From JAJFVC01 sp039698075 (GTDB lineage: Bacteria; Planctomycetota; Planctomycetia; Pirellulales; Thermoguttaceae): 36,023 nt of DNA. The notes under the pieces were generated by a model, which saw nothing but the letters and a program-made list of their open reading frames with translations, did not search any database and was not told where the DNA came from. Each line of letters opens with the position of its first letter. Positions within the stretch are counted from its first letter, which is position 1. The position numbers were made by a program, and so were the translations under genes. This document shows positions 26,170 to 34,473 of this stretch, piece after piece. The DNA lies in NCBI GenBank assembly GCA_039698075.1, contig JBDKTJ010000008.1, positions 1 to 36,023 on the forward strand. Direction: 5' to 3'.

Positions 26170-27480
26170 ATGACTAAGAAACGGCTATTGATCGGCCTCG
26201 GCCTCGGCGTCGTGGTGATCGTGGTGGCGATCGGCTACGGATGGCATGGCGGGACCAAGGACCAAGCCAAGTTCCGAACCCTGCCGGTGATGCGCGGCGA
26301 GCTGTTCATCGGCGTCACCGCGACCGGCACCGTCGAGCCCGTCGAAATCATCGACGTCGGCGCGCAGATCGTCGGCTCAATCCGAAGTTTTGGGCCCGAT
26401 CCGGATCGGGAAGGCAAAACGATCGACTTCCGGTCGCGCGTCAAAAAGGGCGCGATCCTCGCCCAACTCGACGACTCTCCGCATCGGGCCGAGTTGGACA
26501 AGGCCAAGGCCAACTTGAAACTGGCCGAAGCCGAGTTGACCCACTATCAGGCCAAACTGCGTCAGGCCAAACGCGACATGGCCAGGGCCGAGGAGTTGCG
26601 CGACACCGATTCGGTGGCCGATTACGAAAACGCGCTCTCGGCGTTGGACGTCGCCCGGGCCGATCTGACCATGGCCGAGGCGAAGTGGGAACAAGCCAAG
26701 ATCGCCACCAAACAGTCCGAAATCAACCTCAGCTACACGATCATCCGCTCGCCGGTCGACGGCGTGGTGATCGACCGCCGCGTGAACGTCGGCCAGACGG
26801 TCGTGGCGGGCATGAACGCCCCGAGCTTGTTCCTGTTGGCCAAAGATCTGCGACGCATGTTGGTCTGGGCCGCCGTGAACGAGGCCGACATCGGCGACAT
26901 CCGGATCGGACAAAAGGTCACGTTCAAGGTGGACGCCTATCGCGACCGGACCTTCGACGGCAAGGTCTCGCAAATCCGCCTGAACGCCGGCATCACGCAA
27001 AACGTCGTCAGCTACGGCGTCGTGGTCGACGTCGACAACAGCGACGGCCTGCTGCTGCCCTACATGACGGCCAAACTCCAATTCGAGGTCGCCCGGCGCC
27101 CGGACGTCGTGCTAGTGCCCAATCAAGCCCTGCGTTGGCAGCCGACGTGGGAACAAATCACGCCCTCGGCCCGCGAAGGGTTGACCCGTCCGGAAGCCAA
27201 ATCCGCGACGACCGTCGAACAGCATCCCGAAAACGCGGCCGCCGGCGCCGACGCCGAGCCGAAGGTCGAAATGAAATCGCCGACCGTTTGGACGGTGGCC
27301 GACGACGGCCTGGTGCGGCCGATCCCCGTCAAAAGCGGCCTGACCGACAGCATGGTGACGGAAATCACCGGCGGCTCATTGGAGCCGGGCGACGCGGTGG
27401 TCGTCGGCACGATGCGCGAAGCACAATTGGATTTCGTTTCCGGTTTCATCAACAAGGTGACGAACCAAAAAAAGAAATAA
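26170..27480 (+). CDS. MacA/PvdR-like periplasmic adaptor (membrane fusion protein)
   Basis: A 436-residue adaptor of the HlyD/MacA family. It has one N-terminal membrane anchor (about residues 5-24), a split lipoyl domain (VTATGTVEPVEIIDVGAQIVG near 55-75 and YTIIRSPVDGVVIDRRVNVGQ near 193-213), a long alpha-helical hairpin between them rich in Ala, Glu and Lys (about 95-190), and beta-barrel and membrane-proximal domains after it. A Glu/Ala/Pro-rich insert near 340-375 is unusual and probably disordered. It bridges a MacB-type ABC permease to an outer-membrane channel. The SD GGAGA precedes the ATG, 18 bp after the exporter gene. Pairing with the next gene mirrors PvdR-PvdT, which exports pyoverdine from the periplasm. 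Confidence 0.9.
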   Translation: MTKKRLLIGLGLGVVVIVVAIGYGWHGGTKDQAKFRTLPVMRGELFIGVTATGTVEPVEIIDVGAQIVGSIRSFGPDPDREGKTIDFRSRVKKGAILAQLDDSPHRAELDKAKANLKLAEAELTHYQAKLRQAKRDMARAEELRDTDSVADYENALSALDVARADLTMAEAKWEQAKIATKQSEINLSYTIIRSPVDGVVIDRRVNVGQTVVAGMNAPSLFLLAKDLRRMLVWAAVNEADIGDIRIGQKVTFKVDAYRDRTFDGKVSQIRLNAGITQNVVSYGVVVDVDNSDGLLLPYMTAKLQFEVARRPDVVLVPNQALRWQPTWEQITPSAREGLTRPEAKSATTVEQHPENAAAGADAEPKVEMKSPTVWTVADDGLVRPIPVKSGLTDSMVTEITGGSLEPGDAVVVGTMREAQLDFVSGFINKVTNQKKK

Positions 27481-27529
27481 CGCGACAAAACAGGCCCCTT
27501 TCTCAACGGGTAAGGGGAGATGTGGCGAC

Positions 27530-29611
27530 ATGCCTCTGATTGAGCTCCAACATATTTTCAAGACGTACCATCTCGGCGACGTGGACGTGCCGGTGCTGAA
27601 GGACGTTTCGTTGGCCGTCCATCGCGGCGAGTTCGTTGCGTTGATGGGCGCCTCGGGTTCGGGCAAGACCACGTTGATGAACTTGTTGGGGTGCCTGGAC
27701 CGGCCCACTTCGGGTTCCTATCTGTTCGACGGCGTCGAGGTGACGCAACTGTCGCGTTCCGAGTTGGCCCAACTGCGCGGAAGCCGGCTTGGGTTCGTGT
27801 TTCAGAGTTTTAATCTGCTGCCTAGGGCCTCGGCTCAGGAAAACGTCCGAATGCCGACGGCCTACGCGGTCGACAAATCGCCCTCGGCCGAAATCCAGCA
27901 ACTCAGCCGCGAACTGCTCACGACGATGGGCCTCGGCTCGCGCATCGACCACTCGCCCGCCAAGCTGTCCGGCGGTGAGCAACAACGCGTGGCCATCGCC
28001 CGATCGTTGATCAACCGTCCTCAAATGCTTTTGGCCGACGAGCCGACCGGCAACCTCGATTCGCGCACCGGCAAGGAAATTCTGGCGATTTTCCGCCGTC
28101 TGAACGTCGAAAAAGGCATCACGATCCTGTTGGTGACCCACGACGCCGAGGTGGCCCGGCACGCCGACCGAGTGGTTCGGATCGTCGACGGTCAGATCAC
28201 CGAAGACAAGCAACTGTCGGCCCAGTCGCCGAAGCCCGACGCGGCCACCGACGATCATTACCGGGGCGGCCGGCATCGCCGCACGCGCAACAGCCTGCGA
28301 ATCGCCGCCGACGCGACGCGGATCGCGCTCCAGGCGCTCCGACGCAACGTGATGCGGACCGTGTTGACCATGTTGGGCGTCATCATCGGCGTGGCCGCCG
28401 TCATCGCCATGATGGAGATCAGCCAAGGCGCCTCGGTCGCCATTCAAGTGACCGTCACGAACATGGGCGCCAACACGTTGCTGGTCACGCCCGGCGCGCC
28501 GCAACGACGCACCGGCCAGATCGGCGAAAGAACCGACACGATCACGCCCGAGGACGCCGATGCAATCGCCAGCGAGTGTCCGTCGGTGATTTGCACCGCC
28601 CCGATCGTCAACGCTTGGGAGCAGGTGGTCTACGGCAATCGCAGTTGGTCGCCGATTTACCTGACCGGCAGCACGGCGGAATTTCTAAAGGCTCGAAACT
28701 GGTCGGAGCTCGACCTCGGCCGCGTGTTCAACGACCGCGAGGTGCTCAGCGGCGCGAAGGTCTGCCTGATCGGCAAGACCCTGGTCCGCGAGTTGTTCGG
28801 CACGAAGTATCCGATCGGCGAGGAAATTCGCATCAAAAACGTGCCGTTCAAGGTGATCGGCGTGTTGAGCGAAAAGGGCGCGAATCTGTTGGGCACCGAT
28901 CAGGACGACATCGTGCTGGCCCCGTGGACGACGATCAAATATCGCATCAGCGGCGGCGGCAGCGGCGGCATTCCGCCTCGCGACGTGTTGCGATTGCATC
29001 CCGGCCGTTCGCTGGCCGAGCGGTTGCCCGGCGCCCAACATTGGATTCGCACCGATAGCGTCCATCAGGTGATGGTCAAGGCGTCGTCGCCCGAAGCCGT
29101 CTCGAAAGCGACCAAGGAAATCACGCAACTCTTGCGTCAACGGCACCGCGTGCCCGAGGGCGAGGAAGACTTCCGCATCTACGACATGGCCGAGGTGTCG
29201 AACGTGTTGAAACGGACGATCCACATGCTTTCCGGCCTGGGCATGTCGATCGCCGCCGTGTCGCTGATCGTCGGCGGCGTGGGCATCATGAACATCATGC
29301 TCGTGTCGGTCACCGAGCGAACGCGCGAGATCGGTCTGCGGATGGCCGTCGGCGCCGACGCGAAAGACATCCTGCGGCAATTTCTGGTCGAGGCGGTCGT
29401 GTTGTGCCTGGTCGGCGGATTCTTGGGCATTTTGGTGGGTCGGGCGGGCTCGTCGCTGGTCGGCATGCTGATGGGCTGGCCTACCTACGCTTCGCCCAGC
29501 GCCGCTGCGGTGGCCGTGGCCGTCTCGGTGACCGTGGGCATCACGTTTGGCTACTATCCCGCGTGGAAAGCGTCGCGGCTCAATCCGATCGATGCCCTGC
29601 GCTACGAATGA
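27530..29611 (+). CDS. MacB/PvdT-like ABC transporter (ATPase-permease fusion)
   Basis: A 693-residue MacB-type protein. The N-terminal ATPase (about 1-230) has Walker A GASGSGKTT (40-48), signature LSGGEQQRVAIARS, Walker B LLADEPTGNLD and the switch His in VTHDAEVARHAD. A first membrane helix near 280-300 (MRTVLTMLGVIIGVAAVIAM) is followed by a large periplasmic MacB_PCD domain, then three C-terminal helices in the FtsX/MacB permease domain ending in PIDALRYE. MacB proteins act with a MacA adaptor and TolC as mechanotransmitters that push periplasmic substrates out of the cell. No TolC-type gene is in the window. The SD AGGGGAG lies a little upstream of the ATG. A Ser/Pro/Gly-rich periplasmic loop (GGGSGGIPPRD) is a local oddity. 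Confidence 0.92.
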   Translation: MPLIELQHIFKTYHLGDVDVPVLKDVSLAVHRGEFVALMGASGSGKTTLMNLLGCLDRPTSGSYLFDGVEVTQLSRSELAQLRGSRLGFVFQSFNLLPRASAQENVRMPTAYAVDKSPSAEIQQLSRELLTTMGLGSRIDHSPAKLSGGEQQRVAIARSLINRPQMLLADEPTGNLDSRTGKEILAIFRRLNVEKGITILLVTHDAEVARHADRVVRIVDGQITEDKQLSAQSPKPDAATDDHYRGGRHRRTRNSLRIAADATRIALQALRRNVMRTVLTMLGVIIGVAAVIAMMEISQGASVAIQVTVTNMGANTLLVTPGAPQRRTGQIGERTDTITPEDADAIASECPSVICTAPIVNAWEQVVYGNRSWSPIYLTGSTAEFLKARNWSELDLGRVFNDREVLSGAKVCLIGKTLVRELFGTKYPIGEEIRIKNVPFKVIGVLSEKGANLLGTDQDDIVLAPWTTIKYRISGGGSGGIPPRDVLRLHPGRSLAERLPGAQHWIRTDSVHQVMVKASSPEAVSKATKEITQLLRQRHRVPEGEEDFRIYDMAEVSNVLKRTIHMLSGLGMSIAAVSLIVGGVGIMNIMLVSVTERTREIGLRMAVGADAKDILRQFLVEAVVLCLVGGFLGILVGRAGSSLVGMLMGWPTYASPSAAAVAVAVSVTVGITFGYYPAWKASRLNPIDALRYE

Positions 29612-29624
29612 AGGACTTGCATCC

Positions 29625-30917
29625 ATGGCCCATTTTGGCATCGTCTGCCGCGAAGACGCCGGACATCTGTTGTCGATCGGCCCCTTGGGCAACGAGTTGG
29701 TCCGCCGAGGGCATCAGGTCACATTCGTCGCCCGCGAAAAGGCCGCCGGCATCGCCGAACAACTCGGCCTGCCGCTCCACAAGGTCAACTACGACGACGT
29801 GCCCTGGCGCGGCTCGTTTGTCGAGTGGGCCGCCTTCAGCTTATTCCGCTCCGGCTGGCGAATCACGATGCGCGACGGCTTTCGGTGGCGCGCCGAGGCC
29901 GTATTGCAAAAAATGCCCGAGGCGTTTCGCGAGTTGAAACTCGACGGACTGATCGTCGACCAGACCGTTTCGTCCGCGGGCACGGCCGCCGAGCGCGTCG
30001 GCATCCCGTTCGTGACGATCTGCTCGGCCGTCCTTTGGAACGAAGAGCCCGACGTGCCGCCGCAATACACCAGTTGGCTCTACGGCGAAGACCGTCGCAG
30101 CCGGTTCCGCAACCGATTGGGCTACGCGGCGTGGCATTGGTTCAACCGGCTGGAATTGAAAACGATCAACCGCTATCGCGACAAGTGGGGCATGAGCCGG
30201 TTTTCGCGGATCGACGATGCGTTTTCTCCGTTGGCCCAAATCTCGCAGATGTGCCCCGGCTTCGACTTTCCTCGCAAGCAAGCCGCGCCGCAATTTCATT
30301 ATATCGGATCGCTGGCCGCGCAACGCCGCGTGGTCAACGAGCCGCCTTTTCCGTGGGAGCGGTTGGACGGCCGCCCGTTGATCTTCGCCTCGTTGGGCAC
30401 GGTGCCCGACCCGCAAAATCCGCCGGTCTTCCGCAAAATCCTCGCGGCCTGCCAAGGGCTCGACGCTCAGTTGGTCCTGGCGCTTGGCAAGTGGGAAGAG
30501 GAAGAAAAGCCCGTGCGCGACATGCTCGGCCCGATCCCCGACAACGCGTTGGTCGTCGATTTCGCGCCGCAGTTGGCCCTGTTGGACCGCGCGAATCTGT
30601 TGATCACGCACGCGGGCGTCAACACCGTGCTGGAGGCCATCTGCCGCGGCGTGCCGATGGTCGCGTTGCCGCGCAGCGCCGATCAGCCGGCGATGGGCGC
30701 TCGGGTTGTCTACTCCGGCGTGGGGCTGCGCGGCTCGTTCCGCCAATCCACGCCCGAGCAACTGCGCGAGTTGATCCATCACGTGCTGGCCGACGATTCA
30801 TTCCGACAGCGCTGCCGGACCTTGGGGCAAACGATGACCGCGGCCGGCGGAGTGCAACGCGCGGCCGAAATCACCGAACAGGCCCTGCTCAGCCGCCGCC
30901 CTGTCTACGGCGCGTAG
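29625..30917 (+). CDS. UGT-type glycosyltransferase (GT1/MGT-like), copy 1
   Basis: A 430-residue glycosyltransferase of the GT-B, UDP-glycosyltransferase type. The N-terminal domain opens HFGIVCREDAGHLLSIGPLG, and the C-terminal nucleotide-sugar domain carries ITHAGVNTVLEAICRG with H329, followed by PRSADQPAMGARV, the donor-binding region of MGT and CrtX-like enzymes. Such enzymes move a hexose onto lipids, carotenoids or natural products. I start at the ATG at 29625, where the conserved N-terminus begins, 13 bp after the MacB stop; an in-frame ATG at 29547 lies inside macB and adds 26 unrelated residues. Position behind the exporter genes suggests glycosylation of the cluster product, but a carotenoid or lipid acceptor is also possible. 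Confidence 0.88.
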   Translation: MAHFGIVCREDAGHLLSIGPLGNELVRRGHQVTFVAREKAAGIAEQLGLPLHKVNYDDVPWRGSFVEWAAFSLFRSGWRITMRDGFRWRAEAVLQKMPEAFRELKLDGLIVDQTVSSAGTAAERVGIPFVTICSAVLWNEEPDVPPQYTSWLYGEDRRSRFRNRLGYAAWHWFNRLELKTINRYRDKWGMSRFSRIDDAFSPLAQISQMCPGFDFPRKQAAPQFHYIGSLAAQRRVVNEPPFPWERLDGRPLIFASLGTVPDPQNPPVFRKILAACQGLDAQLVLALGKWEEEEKPVRDMLGPIPDNALVVDFAPQLALLDRANLLITHAGVNTVLEAICRGVPMVALPRSADQPAMGARVVYSGVGLRGSFRQSTPEQLRELIHHVLADDSFRQRCRTLGQTMTAAGGVQRAAEITEQALLSRRPVYGA

Positions 30918-30990
30918 GACCGTCTGCCAGCCCTGTTTTGTCGCATGCCGCACGACGGGTTGGCGACCTGATCGACAAGAAAAAACTTTC

Positions 30991-32286
30991 ATGGCTCATT
31001 ACGCAATTCTCTGTCCTCACAACGCCGGTCATCTGCTTCCGTTGGGCGCCTTGGGCTGCGAGTTGGTTCGACGCGGTCATCGGGTCACGGTCGTCAACAC
31101 GGCCCCGGCCGCGCCGATCGCCGAGCGATTCGGGCTGTCCTTCTACGAATGGACGACCGACGGCATCCGCGGTCCTTCGAATTGGCTGATCTGGAAATTG
31201 TTCTGCCAGGTCAACGCCGGCTGGATGATCGGGCTGCGCGAAGGGTACAGTCGTCAGGCCAAAATCCTGCTCAAACTGGCGCCGGCGGCGCTGAAAAAAC
31301 TTCACGTCGACGGCGTCGTGATCGACCAGACCTTCATCGGAGGCGGCACGGTCGCCGAGCATCTCGGGCTGCCGTATGTCCATATTTGCACCGCGCTTCC
31401 CTGGAATGAGGACGCGATGTTGCCGCCGCTCTTCACCCACTGGCTGCCCGCCGAAAACGCGGTGGCGCGGCTGCGCAACCGCTTGGCGTTCGCCGGCTGG
31501 CGTTGGTACATGCGTCCGTCCGTCCGACTGGTCAATCGCTATCGCAAAGCCTGGGGGCTGCGGCCGATCCGCCGCGTCGACGATGAATATTCTCCGCTGG
31601 CGCAGATCTGCCAGTTGTGCCGAGAGTTGGATTTCCCGCGACACGATCCGCCGTCGGTCCTTCACTACGCCGGACCGTTGGCCGCCAATCGTCCCGGCCG
31701 CCCGGTCGAGTTTCCATGGGATCGATTGGACGGCCGCCCGATGATTTTCGCGTCGCTGGGCACGGTGCCCGATCCGATGAACATGCCGATTTACCGAAAA
31801 ATCTTGGACGCATGCGCCCAGGTCGACGCCCAACTGGTGCTGGCCTTGGGCCAATGGACCGACCACGAGGGGCCGCCCGTGCGCGAACAATTGGGCTCGC
31901 TCGTCGGCAATCCGCTGGTGGTCGATTACGCCCCGCAAATGGCGTTGTTGGAAAAGGCCTCGCTGATGATTACGCACGCCGGCCAGAACTCGGCCATGGA
32001 GGCGTTGAGTCGCGGCGTGCCGATGGTGGCGGTCCCGCGCAGCGCCGATCAGCCCGGCGTCGCGGCCCGCGTGGAATACGCCGGGGCCGGCCTCCGCGCG
32101 TTTTTCCGGACCGTCACGCCCGAACAACTTGCGGCGACCATTCGACGCGTGATGACCGAACCGTCGTTCCGCGAGCAGGCCGGGCGGCTTCAGCGGGCGT
32201 TGGTCCGCTCGGGCGGCGCACCGAAAGCGGCCGAGATCGTCGAGCGGGCGTTGACCACCGGCCGGCCCGTTTTGGCGCCGGCATAG
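30991..32286 (+). CDS. UGT-type glycosyltransferase (GT1/MGT-like), copy 2
   Basis: A 431-residue paralogue of the preceding enzyme, aligned almost without gaps: both open with a HxGHLLPLG-like segment, share the FASLGTVPDP and VVDYAPQ/VVDFAPQ motifs, and carry the HAG triad at the same residue (H329) within ITHAGQNSAMEALSRGVPMVAVPRSADQP. The pair arose by tandem duplication and has since diverged, so the two probably add different sugars or act one after the other. The gap to copy 1 is 73 bp and shows no terminator. There is no strong ribosome binding site, only a purine-rich AAGAAAAAAC. Confidence 0.88.
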   Translation: MAHYAILCPHNAGHLLPLGALGCELVRRGHRVTVVNTAPAAPIAERFGLSFYEWTTDGIRGPSNWLIWKLFCQVNAGWMIGLREGYSRQAKILLKLAPAALKKLHVDGVVIDQTFIGGGTVAEHLGLPYVHICTALPWNEDAMLPPLFTHWLPAENAVARLRNRLAFAGWRWYMRPSVRLVNRYRKAWGLRPIRRVDDEYSPLAQICQLCRELDFPRHDPPSVLHYAGPLAANRPGRPVEFPWDRLDGRPMIFASLGTVPDPMNMPIYRKILDACAQVDAQLVLALGQWTDHEGPPVREQLGSLVGNPLVVDYAPQMALLEKASLMITHAGQNSAMEALSRGVPMVAVPRSADQPGVAARVEYAGAGLRAFFRTVTPEQLAATIRRVMTEPSFREQAGRLQRALVRSGGAPKAAEIVERALTTGRPVLAPA

Positions 32287-32288
32287 AA

Positions 32289-32317
32289 TTGACAAATCGC
32301 CCGCTGCGGCGCAGACT
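32289..32317 (+). promoter_or_regulatory. Possible promoter ahead of hemL
   Basis: A perfect TTGACA (32289-32294) begins 2 bp after the glycosyltransferase stop and is followed at 17 nt by CAGACT (32312-32317), only a 3-of-6 match to the -10. If real, the transcript would start almost at the hemL ATG. It is included because it would separate hemL and the genes behind it from the biosynthetic operon. Confidence 0.25.
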
Positions 32318-32327
32318 GACGCTTGTT

Positions 32328-33611
32328 ATGAATCACGAAAAAAGCCACAAGGCGTTCGAGCGGGCCCGACAGCTCATGCCCGGCGGAGTGAATAGCCCCG
32401 CCCGCGCGTTCGGCGGCGTCGGCGGCGAGCCGGTGTTTATCGACCGCGCCCAGGGGGCTTTTCTTTTCGACGTCGACGGCAACCGCTATCTGGATTACGT
32501 CGGCTCGTGGGGGCCGATGATTCTGGGCCACGGACACCCGGCGGTCGTCACGGCGATCGACGCGGCGTTGCATCGCGGAACAAGTTTCGGCGCGCCGACG
32601 TTGGCCGAAAACCAACTGGCCCAATTGATCGTCGAGGCCATGCCGTCGATCGAACGGATTCGGCTGGTCAACTCGGGCACCGAAGCGACGATGAGCGCCG
32701 TGCGGCTCGCTCGCGGGTTCACCGGGCGGTCGAAAATCGTAAAATTCGCCGGCAACTATCACGGCCACGTCGATAGCTTGCTGGTGGCGGCGGGCAGTTC
32801 GGCCGCAACCCTTGGCGCGCCCGATTCGCCGGGCGTCACGGAGGCCGCCGCACGCGACACGTTGGTCCTCCGCTACAACGACGTCGATGCGGTCCGCACG
32901 GCGTTTGCCCAGCACGGGTCGACCATTGCCGCGGCGATCGTCGAGCCGGTCGTCGGCAACATGGGCTGCGTCCCGGGCTCGCTGGAGTTTTTGCAGGCGT
33001 TGCGGCACGCGACCTCGCAGTGCGGCGCGCTGCTGATTTTCGACGAGGTGATGACCGGTTTTCGCGTGGCCTACGGCGGCGCGCAGTCGTTGGCGGGCAT
33101 CCGGCCCGACTTAACCACGTTGGGCAAAATCATCGGCGGCGGACTGCCCGTGGGCGCGTACGGCGGCCGCGCCGACGTGATGGATCACGTGCTGCCCGTC
33201 GGCAAGGTGTTTCAGGCCGGCACGCTCAGCGGCAATCCGTTGGCCACGGCGGCCGGCATCGCGACGCTCGAAACATTGCGCGATGCGAATCCGTATCCCA
33301 TGTTGGAAAAACTTTCCGATCGGCTGGCTCGCGGACTTTTCGAGGCCGGACGACGTCGGGGCGTTCCGTGCCGCGTCGGGCGTTGCGGCTCGATGATGAC
33401 GCTGTTTTTCACCGATCGGCCCATCTTAAATTGGGACGACGCCTCGACGTGCGACCGGCAACGATTCGCGGCGTTTTTTTGGAACATGCTCGATCGCGGC
33501 GTGTATTTTCCGTGCAGCCAGTTCGAGGCGATGTTTGTCTCGGCGTCGCACACGCCCGAGGAGATCGACGCCACCGTGGCCGCGGCGGCGGAGTCGATGG
33601 GAACCGGATGA
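32328..33611 (+). CDS. hemL: Glutamate-1-semialdehyde 2,1-aminomutase
   Basis: A 427-residue PLP enzyme that isomerises glutamate-1-semialdehyde to 5-aminolevulinate, the second step of C5-pathway tetrapyrrole synthesis. It begins with the classic SHKAFERARQLMPGGVNSPAR and contains YLDYVGSWGPMILGH, NSGTEATMSAVRLARG, GNYHGHVD, the cofactor-binding FDEVMTGFR, and the Schiff-base lysine K267 in GKIIGGGLPVGA. Length and motifs are normal for HemL. I use the ATG at 32328, where the conserved N-terminus begins; the frame is open much further upstream but overlaps the glycosyltransferase. It is probably housekeeping and not part of the lipopeptide pathway, though it sits in the same gene string. Confidence 0.95.
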   Translation: MNHEKSHKAFERARQLMPGGVNSPARAFGGVGGEPVFIDRAQGAFLFDVDGNRYLDYVGSWGPMILGHGHPAVVTAIDAALHRGTSFGAPTLAENQLAQLIVEAMPSIERIRLVNSGTEATMSAVRLARGFTGRSKIVKFAGNYHGHVDSLLVAAGSSAATLGAPDSPGVTEAAARDTLVLRYNDVDAVRTAFAQHGSTIAAAIVEPVVGNMGCVPGSLEFLQALRHATSQCGALLIFDEVMTGFRVAYGGAQSLAGIRPDLTTLGKIIGGGLPVGAYGGRADVMDHVLPVGKVFQAGTLSGNPLATAAGIATLETLRDANPYPMLEKLSDRLARGLFEAGRRRGVPCRVGRCGSMMTLFFTDRPILNWDDASTCDRQRFAAFFWNMLDRGVYFPCSQFEAMFVSASHTPEEIDATVAAAAESMGTG

Positions 33612-33630
33612 CCGGAGGCTGAAAACGCTC

Positions 33631-34473
33631 ATGCGGCTCGCCTACAGTTCGAACGCCTACCAACGGTTTTCGATCGAGGAAACGATCGCCCGAATCGCCG
33701 CGTTGGGATACGCCGGCATGGAACTGCTGGCCGACGTGCCGCACGCCTGGCCGGTCGGGCTGCTCGACGAGCGGAAGCGGGCGATTCGCCAGTGCCTCGA
33801 ACAACACGGTCTGGCTGTGTCAAACGTGAACGGGTTCATGATGAACGCCGTCGCCGACCCGCGACAACCGTACTGGCATCCGTCGTGGATCGAGCCCGAC
33901 GCTGATTATCGGGCCATTCGCCGCGAGCACACCCGCCGGGCGCTGCAATTGGCGAAGGAATTTGGGGCCGCGTCGATGCAGACCGAGCCGGGCGGTCCGC
34001 TAACGCCTGGCCAGTCGTGGTCGGCCGCCGCCACCGTGTTTTATGACGAGTTGATGCCGTGCGTCGAATGGGCCGAGCGACTCGAAGTGTTTTTGTTGAT
34101 CGAGCCGGAGCCGGGCCTGTTGATCGAGCGATTCGAGCAGTATTTGGAGTTCGCCGACCGAGTTGGCTCGCCGTGGCTTGGGCTGAACTTCGACATCGGC
34201 CACGCATTTTGCGTCGGCGAAGACCCGGAACGTTGGATCGCTCGAATGGCCCCGCATACGAAACACTATCATCTGGAAGACATCGCCGCCACGCGGCGTC
34301 ACGCCCATCTGACGCCGGGTCGCGGGGTGATTGACTTTCCGGCCGTTTTGCGGGAAATTCAGGCGACCGGCTATCAGGGCTGGCTCACCGTCGAGCTGTA
34401 TCCTTATGTCGAGGATCCCGACGCGGCGGGCCGAGAGGCGATCCGATTTTTCGAACCCCTTTGGAGTCGATGA
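33631..34473 (+). CDS. Sugar phosphate isomerase/epimerase-like TIM-barrel protein (Ebo-type neighbourhood)
   Basis: A 280-residue xylose-isomerase-like TIM barrel (AP endonuclease 2 superfamily). Metal-ligand candidates sit at the expected strand ends: E158 in LLIEPEPGLL, D188 and H191 in NFDIGHAF, H214 in HYHLEDI and E255 in LTVELYPY. The ATG at 33631 follows GGAGG by 12 nt, 19 bp after hemL; upstream in-frame codons lie within hemL. It is directly followed by a UbiA-like gene and a second TIM-barrel gene with the same EPEPG(L/M)LI motif. This grouping is seen in Ebo-type loci of cyanobacteria, planctomycetes and others, implicated in trafficking of a metabolite precursor to the cell envelope. 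The substrate is unknown. Confidence 0.8.
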   Translation: MRLAYSSNAYQRFSIEETIARIAALGYAGMELLADVPHAWPVGLLDERKRAIRQCLEQHGLAVSNVNGFMMNAVADPRQPYWHPSWIEPDADYRAIRREHTRRALQLAKEFGAASMQTEPGGPLTPGQSWSAAATVFYDELMPCVEWAERLEVFLLIEPEPGLLIERFEQYLEFADRVGSPWLGLNFDIGHAFCVGEDPERWIARMAPHTKHYHLEDIAATRRHAHLTPGRGVIDFPAVLREIQATGYQGWLTVELYPYVEDPDAAGREAIRFFEPLWSR

